Origin: Erysipelothrix anatis
GTDB taxonomy: Bacteria; Bacillota_I; Bacilli_A; Erysipelotrichales; Erysipelotrichaceae
Direction of reading: 5' to 3'
Assembly (NCBI RefSeq): GCF_009828745.1
Contig: NZ_WTSX01000004.1
Location: 110,201-174,200, forward strand
DNA length: 64,000 bases
Shown: positions 53,092 to 62,127 of the stretch, one piece after another
Numbering within the stretch: the stretch's first letter is position 1
Layout of the letters: each line of letters begins with the position of its first letter
Position numbers and translations under genes: made by a program
Notes under the pieces: generated by a model
The model's database searches: none
Told to the model about the DNA's origin: nothing
What the model saw: the letters and a program-made list of their open reading frames with translations, nothing else

Positions 53092-54099
53092 TTATTCTAA
53101 TCCATTCACCAGATATTTCCGTGTTGCACTCACAGATTCATTGACTTCATTTTGATAGGTTATGGTAATTTCGATAAACGAATTGTTACTCAGTTGTGTA
53201 TTAGGATCAATACGCACTTGTGTTTCACTGCGTTCCTGATTAAAACAAGTACCTGTTTTAGCATATGCATGCCCATTTCCAGAGTGTCCAACAAACGAAA
53301 CATCCAAACACGAGAAGAGTTCATCAGCTGAATTACCCGCTACTTCAGAAATAGGTGGATTGCTTGCAGTGCTTGTCGATTTAGGAAATGAATAAACCAT
53401 ACCCATGACAACCATTCCGACTCCTATCCCCCCTACAACGCGTCGTTGAATATGTTGTGATGAACCTTCTCGGTGCAACATTCGAATGAGAAGATATGAA
53501 GAGAAAATCGGAAAGACACTGAGAAGGCGCTTGCCGTCTTGAGTCTTTTCATGAAGGACTTGTGCTAATTTCTTCTTGCCGTAACGAAGATTACTCTTTA
53601 CGGTATTCCGATTCAAATTCAATTCTTCGCCTATTTCCTTAATCGAAAGATCTTCAAAGTAGAATAGAACGATGCAAAGTTGCTGATCTTTTGGTAATTC
53701 TTGAATTGCACCATACAATAGATCGTTCCGTTCTTGTAACATCGCTAGTTTGTCAGGATGTTCAAACCGGCTTTGATTCGCGGTATCTTGACTTAACGAT
53801 TGCAACACTTCAATCGATTCCACAGATATATCTCGCTGTTTCTTTAGCGAATCAATAGCACGATTCCGCGCAATGGTCGCCACCCATGGACGGAAATTTT
53901 CAAGTGTTGGTGCTTCAAGTGTGTCGATGCGAGCAAATGCACTCGAATACACATCCTGCACAATGTCATCCACATCATTTTGATTATTGGTAATTTTATA
54001 GACGATATTGTATACCAAATTTACCGTTTCATCATACATTTCTGCGAAAAATCCATCGTATTCTGTTTGCTTTAAATCATTGGTTCTCGTGTTTTCCAT
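53092..54099 (-). CDS. ECF-type sigma factor with C-terminal transmembrane segment and predicted external domain
   Basis: A 335-residue protein. Residues 24-85 are sigma-70 region 2 (DVDDIVQDVYSSAFARI) and 128-182 region 4 with a helix-turn-helix (LSIKEIGEELNLNRNTVKSNLRYGKKKL). Unlike ordinary ECF sigma factors, which end here, it continues with a single hydrophobic helix (221-237) and a 98-residue tail containing Cys264 and Cys285, likely outside the cell. It may be membrane-tethered and sense surface state. It lies 106 bases upstream of, and in the same direction as, the LPxTG protein gene. Confidence 0.83.
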   Translation of the reverse strand: MENTRTNDLKQTEYDGFFAEMYDETVNLVYNIVYKITNNQNDVDDIVQDVYSSAFARIDTLEAPTLENFRPWVATIARNRAIDSLKKQRDISVESIEVLQSLSQDTANQSRFEHPDKLAMLQERNDLLYGAIQELPKDQQLCIVLFYFEDLSIKEIGEELNLNRNTVKSNLRYGKKKLAQVLHEKTQDGKRLLSVFPIFSSYLLIRMLHREGSSQHIQRRVVGGIGVGMVVMGMVYSFPKSTSTASNPPISEVAGNSADELFSCLDVSFVGHSGNGHAYAKTGTCFNQERSETQVRIDPNTQLSNNSFIEITITYQNEVNESVSATRKYLVNGLE

Positions 54100-54198
54100 A
54101 ACCTTAATCCCTTACTGAGCATACTATTACCATAACATCAATTGATTTGAAAGGTGTGAGAAATTTATGTGTGCTTCTTAAGATATCGCAAATAAAAC

Positions 54199-54222
54199 AA
54201 AAAAAAGCGCCTAAGCGCTTTT
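54199..54222 (-). terminator. Terminator of the DAACS transporter gene
   Basis: AAAAGCGC-TTAG-GCGCTTTT on the minus strand followed by T residues; the stop codon lies at its edge. Confidence 0.85.
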
Positions 54223-55597
54223 AAGATTCTATTGATGGAGTTGCAACTGTTTGAGTCTCCCACCCTTTATGAAAGAGCGTTTCATCAACCATATCTAGTT
54301 CATGAGCGACACATAATGCACTCACGCCATCATCCATAACATTTGCCGCAGTAACAAGCATTTCGACCGGACGGTTGATTGCGAAAATAAAGCTATATGC
54401 TGCAAGTGCCTCTGGATTAACATAACCCATCCCACTAATAATTGTGAAGAGTAAGACTGCACCTGCGCCAGGTGCTGCTGGGGTACTTATCGACCCAATT
54501 ACAACGAGTGCAATAATGGAAATCATTTGAACTACGCCAACTTCATAACCGCCTACTGACGCTATGAACAAGGTTGCAACAATTTGCATAATGGCCGTTC
54601 CAGTCATATTGATGGCAGATGCAAGTGGCACGATGAACGAAGCAATCGCTTCATCAACACCTAAATCATGCATTACCGTTTCTTGCGTTAAAGGTAAGGT
54701 TGCTGCAGACGAAGATGTGGAGAAACCAAACGCAATTACCTTATACATTTTCTTTAGGAAAATAACTGGAGATAACCCTGTACGTACCAACACTATTAAT
54801 GGGAAGACTACAAACATCAAGACCAGTAAGGTTAAGGATGTCAATACCATGTAAACCATTGCTGGTTGCAGATAGTTTGTTCCATAAGATGCAAGCGTTC
54901 TAACCAATAAGGCAAAGATTGCGAATGGTCCAAACTTAACAATGACGATTTCAAGAAGTTTCATCGTAATAATGTAGACTTCGTTGATGAATTTACGTAG
55001 GATATCGATTTGATCGCGTACACTTTGCATGACAACACCAACGATAAGCGCAAAGACAACTACCGCAATGATGTTTCCGTTATTTGAAAGCATCGATACA
55101 AAGTTATTATTGAAGGCATTTAAGACAATCATCAAAGGATTAGTGTCGTTAACCGTTGTTTGAGCAAGCTCAATCGATTCAAGATTCGATAATTGGAACC
55201 AACCCATACTGTAACCAAAATAACCAACTGTTGTTCCAAGGATAACTGCAACAGTGAGGAGCAAAATAAAGTTCTTAATACCTTTGGTTGCCAGCTTGTT
55301 GAGTAAACTTGACTCACGAATATGATCAATTGCTTTAATAATTGAAGTAAAGATTAGAGGAACTAAAACAATTTGCAAGAGTCTCATAAAAATTTGACTT
55401 ACTATGTAGAAGATTCCAACTGCATTTTTATTACCTGGTGCACTGATATCGGCAAACAACAATTTGTCTATTGATGTCCAAAGTGCTTGATGATTAGTTG
55501 ATATTAAATACTCACGCAGAAAAATGAACCCAATTCCAACAATTAGGCCCAATGCGAGGGTGATGAGTATCTTACGTGTAAAATGATTCTTAGCCAT
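54221..55597 (-). CDS. Dicarboxylate/amino acid:cation symporter (DAACS family)
   Basis: A 458-residue transporter with eight membrane helices and two hairpins. The signature SSSAATLPLTQE in hairpin 1, INMTGTAIMQI (the NMDGT region) and PAAPGAGAVL in hairpin 2 place it in the glutamate/serine/dicarboxylate symporter family. In typical members the C-terminal DRxxDMxRT-NVxGD region binds the substrate; here it reads NRPVEMLVTAANVMDDG, so the substrate is uncertain. It is distinct from the TcyP protein at 11404. The start at 55597 follows GGAGG. Confidence 0.88.
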   Translation of the reverse strand: MAKNHFTRKILITLALGLIVGIGFIFLREYLISTNHQALWTSIDKLLFADISAPGNKNAVGIFYIVSQIFMRLLQIVLVPLIFTSIIKAIDHIRESSLLNKLATKGIKNFILLLTVAVILGTTVGYFGYSMGWFQLSNLESIELAQTTVNDTNPLMIVLNAFNNNFVSMLSNNGNIIAVVVFALIVGVVMQSVRDQIDILRKFINEVYIITMKLLEIVIVKFGPFAIFALLVRTLASYGTNYLQPAMVYMVLTSLTLLVLMFVVFPLIVLVRTGLSPVIFLKKMYKVIAFGFSTSSSAATLPLTQETVMHDLGVDEAIASFIVPLASAINMTGTAIMQIVATLFIASVGGYEVGVVQMISIIALVVIGSISTPAAPGAGAVLLFTIISGMGYVNPEALAAYSFIFAINRPVEMLVTAANVMDDGVSALCVAHELDMVDETLFHKGWETQTVATPSIES

Positions 55598-55735
55598 GAA
55601 ATGTACCTCCGTATGTATGATCTGACTTTTCGAATCAAATAAGAACGTGAAAAGATATACGGAAAACATGACTAGTTTCTTAGTGTGTATGTTTCCTTAT
55701 AAACATCTCTGTGCTTACTTAAAGGATTCGTATGT

Positions 55736-55764
55736 ATCTTACCAAAGTATCCTCTTTTATGCAA
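55736..55764 (-). promoter_or_regulatory. Promoter of the DAACS transporter gene
   Basis: On the minus strand TTGCAT (55764-55759), 17-base spacer, TAAGAT (55741-55736). A leader of about 130 bases follows, with one weak hairpin and no terminator. Confidence 0.55.
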
Positions 55765-55776
55765 TGATAATCCTCT

Positions 55777-55806
55777 AAAAAAAACACATCACGTGTGATG
55801 TGTTTT
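55777..55806 (-). terminator. Terminator of glnN
   Basis: AAAACACATCAC and GTGATGTGTTTT form a 12-bp stem around a 2-base centre, followed by T residues on the minus strand; it reaches the glnN stop codon. Confidence 0.85.
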
Positions 55807-57884
55807 TATACATGAAACAATAAATCGCTATATGTTGGGAAAGGATACAATGAAGCATCCATATATGTCTCTAATTGATCCGCATCAACACGAATCGATG
55901 CCAACAGTTTAACAACTTCTCGATCAAGTACAAGGCATTGTGCATCAAGATCTTTATTAACCACACCTTGAACCAATCGTTCCATTGCTTGGATTTTTTC
56001 CACAATACGGTCACTAAGATTTATAATTTGAGCGTGACGCGTTGCTGCATAGTGCCCTGGTAGTATTGTACCGTTCGGTAACATGAATGCCTGAACTTGT
56101 TTCATCGCAGCCGGCAGTAATTGACGATTTATCATCTGAATCAAGGTTAATGCTTCTGTTCGCACGTCTTCCACATAGCGATGACGTGCAATTTCATAGC
56201 GCGCCTCCAATTCACGACGATTTAGGACGCGTGTTTTCTCAAACATATTTTGTGACTTGTCCAAGAGTAATGAGTGGGTCGACTCAAGATAGGTTGTAAG
56301 ATTTGCAAGCCCTCTGTGGGACGCTTCTTCAATCCACGATTCATGATAACCGTCACCACTAAATAAGATCCGATGATGGGCTTGCACAATTTGTTGGCAA
56401 ACTTCAAGCGCACGTTCGCGGCTTTCCTGAACATATTTGTATTGTTCCAATTCATCTGCAATTGATTCAAGTGACTCTGCCAGAATGGCACACAATACAG
56501 TATTTACGAAAGCACTACAGATTGCAGAACCCGGCATACGGAACTCAAATTTGTTACCAGTGAACGCAAATGGTGATGTTCGGTTGCGATCGGCACTATC
56601 TTTACGCGTAGCCGACAAAGATGCTAAAGGACTAAAGTACTGATCATCTTTATTAAGCGTTAATTCTTTCGTCTGCATCAATTGATTGAGAATCGACTCT
56701 AATGTCTGACCCACAAACATTGATATAATTGCAGGAGGCGCTTCACTTGCACCCAAGCGATAATCATTACCCGGAGTAGAGGCAGCAAATCGGAGTAATT
56801 CTGCGTGTGTATCTACAGCACGAATCATGGCACTTACAAAAATCAAGAAGCGAACATTTTCGTGAGGACGATCACCAGGATCGAAGAGATTGAGTCCAGT
56901 ATCTGTGACAAGTGAAAAATTATTATGCTTTCCTGATCCATTAACCTTAGCGAATGGTTTTTCATGCAATAATGCATTCATATTATGTTTTAACGCTACA
57001 CGCTCTAAGGTTTCCATTACGAGCATATTCTGATCAATCGCTATGTTCGCCTCAGCATAGATTACAACAATTTCAAACTGCGCAGGGGATACTTCATTAT
57101 GCTCTACCTTTGCATGAATTCCTAATTTCCATAACTCCTCATTGACCGCTTCCATGTAATCAATAACTTTCGCTGGAATAGCTCCAAAGTAATGACCTAC
57201 ATGTTCTTGATCTTTCGGTATTTCATGACCGAGAAGGGTTCGTCCCGTAAATTTTAAATCGTCTCGTGCTTGAAACGTTTCACTATTTACGAGAAAGTAC
57301 TCTTGTTCTAAACCGACCATTGCGCGGACCGAAGTGACGGACTTATCACCCAACGCATGAACGACTCGAGTTGCTTGTTCACTTAATGCATCCATCGCCT
57401 TAATTAATGGTGCTTTTTCATCCAGTGATTCTCCATGGTAAGCAATAAAAATTGAGGGAATGAAGAGAACATGGCCACGCAAGAATGCCGGTGAGGTCAC
57501 ATCCCAGTATGTATAACCACGAGCCTCGAATGTTTGCCGAAGGCCACCATTGGGAAAACTAGAACCATCAGTTTCACCTTTGATTAGATTTTTTCCTGAA
57601 AAGCGGGTAATTGTTTCACCACTTGGAGTGACTTCAATAAATGCATCATGTTTTTCTGCGCTAGAACCCGTCATTGGATGAAACCAGTGTGAGTAGTGAG
57701 TAGCACCATTTTCCATCGCCCAAACCTTCATCGCGTGCGCAATCGCGTCAGCAGTTTCCCGATCCATCGGTTCCTCTTGACTTACCGACCGTTCCCATTT
57801 CAAAAAGACTGGCCTTGGCATATATTTACGCATTTTTTCTGACGAAAATAGTTTTATTCCAAAATTATCCATGATATTTGTCAT
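55806..57884 (-). CDS. glnN: Glutamine synthetase type III
   Basis: A 692-residue enzyme making glutamine from glutamate, ammonia and ATP. The N-terminus (MDNFGIKLFSSEKMRKYMP), HWFHPMTGSSAEKHDAFI, VGLEQEYFLV, VEHNEVSPAQFEI, and KVNGSGKHNNFSL are GSIII signatures. It is slightly shorter than the 700-730 residues usual for this class, with no obvious deletion. It is a single-gene unit with its own terminator. No glnR-type regulator is adjacent. Confidence 0.94.
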   Translation of the reverse strand: MTNIMDNFGIKLFSSEKMRKYMPRPVFLKWERSVSQEEPMDRETADAIAHAMKVWAMENGATHYSHWFHPMTGSSAEKHDAFIEVTPSGETITRFSGKNLIKGETDGSSFPNGGLRQTFEARGYTYWDVTSPAFLRGHVLFIPSIFIAYHGESLDEKAPLIKAMDALSEQATRVVHALGDKSVTSVRAMVGLEQEYFLVNSETFQARDDLKFTGRTLLGHEIPKDQEHVGHYFGAIPAKVIDYMEAVNEELWKLGIHAKVEHNEVSPAQFEIVVIYAEANIAIDQNMLVMETLERVALKHNMNALLHEKPFAKVNGSGKHNNFSLVTDTGLNLFDPGDRPHENVRFLIFVSAMIRAVDTHAELLRFAASTPGNDYRLGASEAPPAIISMFVGQTLESILNQLMQTKELTLNKDDQYFSPLASLSATRKDSADRNRTSPFAFTGNKFEFRMPGSAICSAFVNTVLCAILAESLESIADELEQYKYVQESRERALEVCQQIVQAHHRILFSGDGYHESWIEEASHRGLANLTTYLESTHSLLLDKSQNMFEKTRVLNRRELEARYEIARHRYVEDVRTEALTLIQMINRQLLPAAMKQVQAFMLPNGTILPGHYAATRHAQIINLSDRIVEKIQAMERLVQGVVNKDLDAQCLVLDREVVKLLASIRVDADQLETYMDASLYPFPTYSDLLFHV

Positions 57885-57972
57885 ATTTTTCTCCTTGATT
57901 GCATTATTTTAAAAAAATATTGGAAATATGTAAATATTTTTGGAGTAATTACTGAAAAGTGCAAACATTCGT

Positions 57973-58001
57973 AAAAAAGTGGACCTTTTTCAGGTCCACT
58001 T
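57973..58001 (-). terminator. Terminator of the nrd operon
   Basis: AAGTGGACC pairs with GGTCCACTT around a 7-base loop; minus-strand T-run follows. It lies just beyond nrdH. Confidence 0.85.
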
Positions 58002-58005
58002 AATT

Positions 58006-58263
58006 TTATTGAATATGTTTTTCGAGGAAAGCCGTTACTTTTGAAGGTGCAACATCGAGAAGTACATCGCCATCCGCAATTAACGCTGGTGTAGCCATAA
58101 TATCATTATCTAATGCCAGCTTCATAAATGCCTCTGGATTGTTTTCTTTTTTTACAATTTCAATATCGTCCGCATACTTGTTGCGAAGACCGAGTTCTAG
58201 AAATTGTTTTAAAGTAACACATTTAGCACAGTTGTCCTGTGTCAACATTTTAATTTTGCTCAT
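58006..58263 (-). CDS. nrdH: Glutaredoxin-like protein NrdH
   Basis: An 85-residue redoxin that reduces class Ib ribonucleotide reductase. The CAKC active site is at residues 12-15, and the cis-Pro segment MATPALI follows. It has no membrane segment. It overlaps nrdF by 4 bases (ATGA) and is the last gene of the operon; in many bacteria nrdH is first. Confidence 0.85.
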   Translation of the reverse strand: MSKIKMLTQDNCAKCVTLKQFLELGLRNKYADDIEIVKKENNPEAFMKLALDNDIMATPALIADGDVLLDVAPSKVTAFLEKHIQ

Positions 58264-59336
58264 CGTTTAATTCTTGGAGCATCAAATGAGAAATCATCAT
58301 CTTGAAGTGATTCTGATTTCATTTTTTGATACCCATTTCCTTTCATTGAGAAGTTATCCATTGTTTTTGTCTCGGTATTTAATCCATTCAAGACAACCGG
58401 GTTTACCTCTTCGTAGTCAAAATATGGATCAAACCCTAAGTTCATCATCGCTTTATTTGCATTATAGCGCACAAAAATCTTAACATCATGAGACAAGTCT
58501 ACTGCATCGTAGATGGATTCAATTAATTCTACTTCTTCACCGTAGATTTCGTCAAGATAGGTTGTGAGCCATTGGTACAATTCAGCCTGCAGTGATTTAT
58601 CAAACTTGTTGTAAATTTCCATTGCCAAGTTTCCAACATAGAGACCATGAATACTTTCATCACGAAGGATCAAGTTAATGATTTCCCCAGCTTGCATAAG
58701 TTTTCCTTGTCCATAGAAATAAAGTGGGTAATAGAAACCACTGTAGAATAAGCACGATTCTAAGAAGACGGATGCAACCATCGCTTTCCATTGTGCGACA
58801 TCAAATTCTAACGAATCAACAGGCGTCCCTAAATCATCGTAGCGACGTTTATAAGTAAGACGGTCCAAATCTTCATAATAACCAACGATCAGCGCAAGAA
58901 GTCGCTGCATGTTCTTATTATTTTCTGTCCATGCAAACATTTCATCAATCTCATCATTTTGCAGGTATGTCATGAAAATATTTGAGTATGACTTCGCGTG
59001 AACCGCATTTTCCATGGCTGCCATAAAGTTTAAGACTGCTTTACGTTGGTGGAAACGATCATCAATTGAGCGTGACACAACAGGCATCCCAATATCTCCT
59101 TGATAGGTATCCAGGAATGTTAAAACAGCAAGGTTTTGTGAGTACGCTTTACGAACATCTTGAGGCAATGTTGCCCACAAGTTCAAATCTGGCTGAAGAC
59201 TGATGTCTTCAGGTCTCCAGAATTGACTTAAATTTTGTTCATAAAACGTTTGTGTAAAGTTATCTTCATTTTCGTTCCAGTTTGCACCATCGTAATGGCG
59301 AACTGCACTTTTTGCTTCAATTTCTTTTAGTAACAT
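58260..59336 (-). CDS. nrdF: Ribonucleotide reductase class Ib, beta subunit
   Basis: A 358-residue radical-carrying subunit. Metal ligands are seen in FLDTYQGDIG, FMAAMENAVHAKSYSNIF and the ExxH of RDESIHGLYVG; the radical Tyr lies a few residues after the second motif. It forms a Mn or Fe cofactor with help from NrdI. The start is uncertain: ATG at 59336 is taken because an ATG at 59345 lies only 3 bases from GGGAGGG. Confidence 0.95.
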   Translation of the reverse strand: MLLKEIEAKSAVRHYDGANWNENEDNFTQTFYEQNLSQFWRPEDISLQPDLNLWATLPQDVRKAYSQNLAVLTFLDTYQGDIGMPVVSRSIDDRFHQRKAVLNFMAAMENAVHAKSYSNIFMTYLQNDEIDEMFAWTENNKNMQRLLALIVGYYEDLDRLTYKRRYDDLGTPVDSLEFDVAQWKAMVASVFLESCLFYSGFYYPLYFYGQGKLMQAGEIINLILRDESIHGLYVGNLAMEIYNKFDKSLQAELYQWLTTYLDEIYGEEVELIESIYDAVDLSHDVKIFVRYNANKAMMNLGFDPYFDYEEVNPVVLNGLNTETKTMDNFSMKGNGYQKMKSESLQDDDFSFDAPRIKR

Positions 59337-59357
59337 ATCAATCATTTCCCTCCCAAA

Positions 59358-61472
59358 TTAAACTGCACATGCGATACATTCTTCGATGCTCAATTTATGT
59401 GTTCGTGTATAGTATAGTGTTTTAATTCCTTGGTAATGTGCATATAAGTAGTATTTTTGCAAACTACGTGTCGTTTCATCTGACGTAATGCATAGTTCAA
59501 ATGAAATTCCTTGGTCCACGTGTTTTTGTGCCGTTGCAATAACATCAATAACTTTATATTTGTCCATTGTATATGCTGATTCATACATAAATCCCGCTAC
59601 ATCAGATGCTGGCATTGGGAAATATGTTTTTGAGTTTCCATAAGTACGCTCTTCTACAATTTGTTTAATCGGTGTTAATGATGGCGTTGCACTCATAACA
59701 TATGCAATTGAACCATTTGGCGCAACTGCTAGTCGGTTAGAGTTATAGAGACCAAATGTCATTACATCATCTTTTAATTGTGTCCATTCTTCTTCTGTTG
59801 GAATATAAATATCCTTCATAATGTCTTTAACGACATCCGTTTGTGCATGAACAGGTCCACGATCATTGAAGTATGACCCATCAGCATATTTTGAACGCTC
59901 GAAACCATAGAAACGAAGTCCTGTTTCACGGGCTTTCGTCATTGAATGTTTTAAACTATAGAAGTTAACAAGACTGAAGAATACATCAATTAAATCGATA
60001 TCTTCATCACTACCATAAGCAATATAGTTTTCCGCAATATAGCCATGGTGCCCCATAATTCCAAAACCAACAGAACGCATAATATTATTAGCACGAGCAA
60101 CTGCTGGTACATGGGCGATATTCGTCTTTTCAGATACAGAGTTCATAATATCCATGGCAGCATATACTGTTTCTTCAATTGTATTGTTTTTAATCATATT
60201 TCCCATGTGTCCACTTGCAAGATTACATGAAATATCTAAACCAATTTGGTCTTTATCACGATTGTTGTAATCTGCATATGTTGAGACAACAGAAGGTTGC
60301 AGAATTTCTGTACATAAGTTTGAGAACTTAATTGGATCCGCGAGAGGGTTTTCCTTATTAACGTTATCAGCATACATGATATATGGGTATCCGGATTCCC
60401 CTTGTAATTGCGCAATCATATCGAAAAGCTTACGAGGGTTTATTTTACGCTTACGAACATTTGGATTTTCTACAAGTTTCTCATACCAGTTATCCATATC
60501 AATTGCGATATCTGAGAACGGAATTCCATATTCTTTATAAACAGTATGCGGATAGAAGACATACATATCTTTGTCTTCGCGTGCTAATTCAATCATCTTG
60601 TCAGGCATAACCACACCCATTGATAATGTCTTAACACGAACATCGTCATCAGCATTCAATTTTTTAGTTGAGAGGAAATCTTCAATGTCACTGTGGAATA
60701 CGTTTAAGTAAACAGCACCTGCACCTTGACGTTGACCCATTTGATCAGCATAGCGGAACGCATTATCAAGAAGTTTCGCTACCCCTACGACACCTTTAGC
60801 GACTCCAGGAATGTCTTTAATGGTTTCACCTTTCGCACGAAGGTTGGTCAAGTTAATCGACACGCCACCACCCAGTTTTGAAAGTTGCATTGCAAACTCT
60901 TGAACACGTGCAATGTCATTTAAAGAATCATCTACTTCCAACAAGAAACATGAGACAAATTCACCACGTTTTTTCTTCCCAGTATTGAGTAGTGTTGGTG
61001 TTGCTGGCGTAAAGTCTTGAGCAATAAGTGATTTAATAAGACGACGCGCTGTCTTTACATCACCATCCGCATGGTAGAGCGCAATAATGGAAAGTCGATC
61101 TTCATAACGCTCCAAGAATACACGGCGTTCATCATTTGATTTCATTGCATAATCGTTATAGAACTTAAATGCACCCATGTATGTTGGGAATCTAAACTTC
61201 GCATTATAAGCAATATCATAGACAGATTCAATTTCTTCAAATGTATACTTATCCAAAAATTCTTTCTCATAATACTCATTTTCAATCATGTAATCGAGTT
61301 TTTCACGTAAAGAATGGAAAAACTGTGTATGTTTATTCACATAATTTAAAAAATAAGAACGAACCGCTTCTTTATCTTTATTGAGATCTTTAATATTTCC
61401 ATCTCCATCAAGGATCTGATTATTAAGAATGACCCACTCAGGAATTTGATTTGTTTTTGTTTGCGCTGTCAT
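59358..61472 (-). CDS. nrdE: Ribonucleotide reductase class Ib, alpha subunit
   Basis: A 704-residue catalytic subunit that reduces ribonucleoside diphosphates. Visible are LLNTGKKKRGEFVSCFLLEVDDSL with an active Cys, LGGGVSINLTNLRAKG, NLASGHMGNM, and the C-terminal redox pair in ECIACAV. Length and lack of an N-terminal ATP cone fit NrdE. AGGAGG precedes the ATG, which overlaps nrdI. Confidence 0.97.
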   Translation of the reverse strand: MTAQTKTNQIPEWVILNNQILDGDGNIKDLNKDKEAVRSYFLNYVNKHTQFFHSLREKLDYMIENEYYEKEFLDKYTFEEIESVYDIAYNAKFRFPTYMGAFKFYNDYAMKSNDERRVFLERYEDRLSIIALYHADGDVKTARRLIKSLIAQDFTPATPTLLNTGKKKRGEFVSCFLLEVDDSLNDIARVQEFAMQLSKLGGGVSINLTNLRAKGETIKDIPGVAKGVVGVAKLLDNAFRYADQMGQRQGAGAVYLNVFHSDIEDFLSTKKLNADDDVRVKTLSMGVVMPDKMIELAREDKDMYVFYPHTVYKEYGIPFSDIAIDMDNWYEKLVENPNVRKRKINPRKLFDMIAQLQGESGYPYIMYADNVNKENPLADPIKFSNLCTEILQPSVVSTYADYNNRDKDQIGLDISCNLASGHMGNMIKNNTIEETVYAAMDIMNSVSEKTNIAHVPAVARANNIMRSVGFGIMGHHGYIAENYIAYGSDEDIDLIDVFFSLVNFYSLKHSMTKARETGLRFYGFERSKYADGSYFNDRGPVHAQTDVVKDIMKDIYIPTEEEWTQLKDDVMTFGLYNSNRLAVAPNGSIAYVMSATPSLTPIKQIVEERTYGNSKTYFPMPASDVAGFMYESAYTMDKYKVIDVIATAQKHVDQGISFELCITSDETTRSLQKYYLYAHYQGIKTLYYTRTHKLSIEECIACAV

Positions 61473-61834
61473 AGACGTGCCTCCTTATATTCTTGAATCC
61501 ATGTTTTTACATATTCAACATCTTTACTAAAGCCTGAACCTTCAAATTTCAATACGAGTTCAATGTTGTATTGATCACTAATTTTCTGTCCTGCTGCTCC
61601 AAAGTTTGTACCCCAATTACGATTGCCGCTTACTGCTAGGCCTACCACTTTATCTGCATATGTTTCAAGAAACTCTGCAGCTTCATCGGTAACTTTCCCA
61701 AAGTCCCATGAACGTGTTATCAAGAATAATTCACTACCCTCACCGTCATAGTCTAAGATATCTATAGTATTTTGTTCGAGTTTTGATGCAAATCTTGCAC
61801 CTTGACCCGTCAAACTATCAAAAACGACTAACAT
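61469..61834 (-). CDS. nrdI: Flavodoxin-like NrdI
   Basis: A 121-residue FMN protein that supplies the oxidant to assemble the Mn(III)2-Tyr cofactor of NrdF. VVFDSLTGQGARFA is the flavin phosphate loop, and VSGNRNWGTNFGAAG is the NrdI signature. The ATG at 61834 is preceded by GGGTGG; an earlier in-frame ATG would put the ribosome-binding site inside the gene. First gene of nrdI-E-F-H. Confidence 0.94.
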   Translation of the reverse strand: MLVVFDSLTGQGARFASKLEQNTIDILDYDGEGSELFLITRSWDFGKVTDEAAEFLETYADKVVGLAVSGNRNWGTNFGAAGQKISDQYNIELVLKFEGSGFSKDVEYVKTWIQEYKEARL

Positions 61835-61868
61835 ACATTCACCACCCTTCAAATCTAATAGTATTAAA

Positions 61869-61909
61869 ACACAGATTTTTTTTACATGTGAGTCCTTGAC
61901 ACAGATTTT
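61869..61909. repeat. Direct repeat upstream of nrdI
   Basis: ACACAGATTTT occurs at 61869-61879 and 61899-61909, exactly 30 bases apart. The three-turn spacing is like that of paired NrdR boxes, and ACAC matches the first half of the NrdR consensus, but the second halves are poor. It is a candidate site for control of the nrd operon. Confidence 0.4.
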
Positions 61910-62127
61910 CGTCTGTTTTTAAGAAATGAAAATCTGAAACATAAAATATTTAATGATTGTCGTTGTGTCGGAGTGTGTGAACGCCTTAACAACATAAATT
62001 TTCTTCATAAATTACATCCATAATATTAAACATAGTAGATTGCTAGGTCATTATTCTTGCACTCCTTTTTTTGATTCGTTATGATTGCATTATCAACAAG
62101 GCAGTACATGCCAGAAGGAGCACATTT

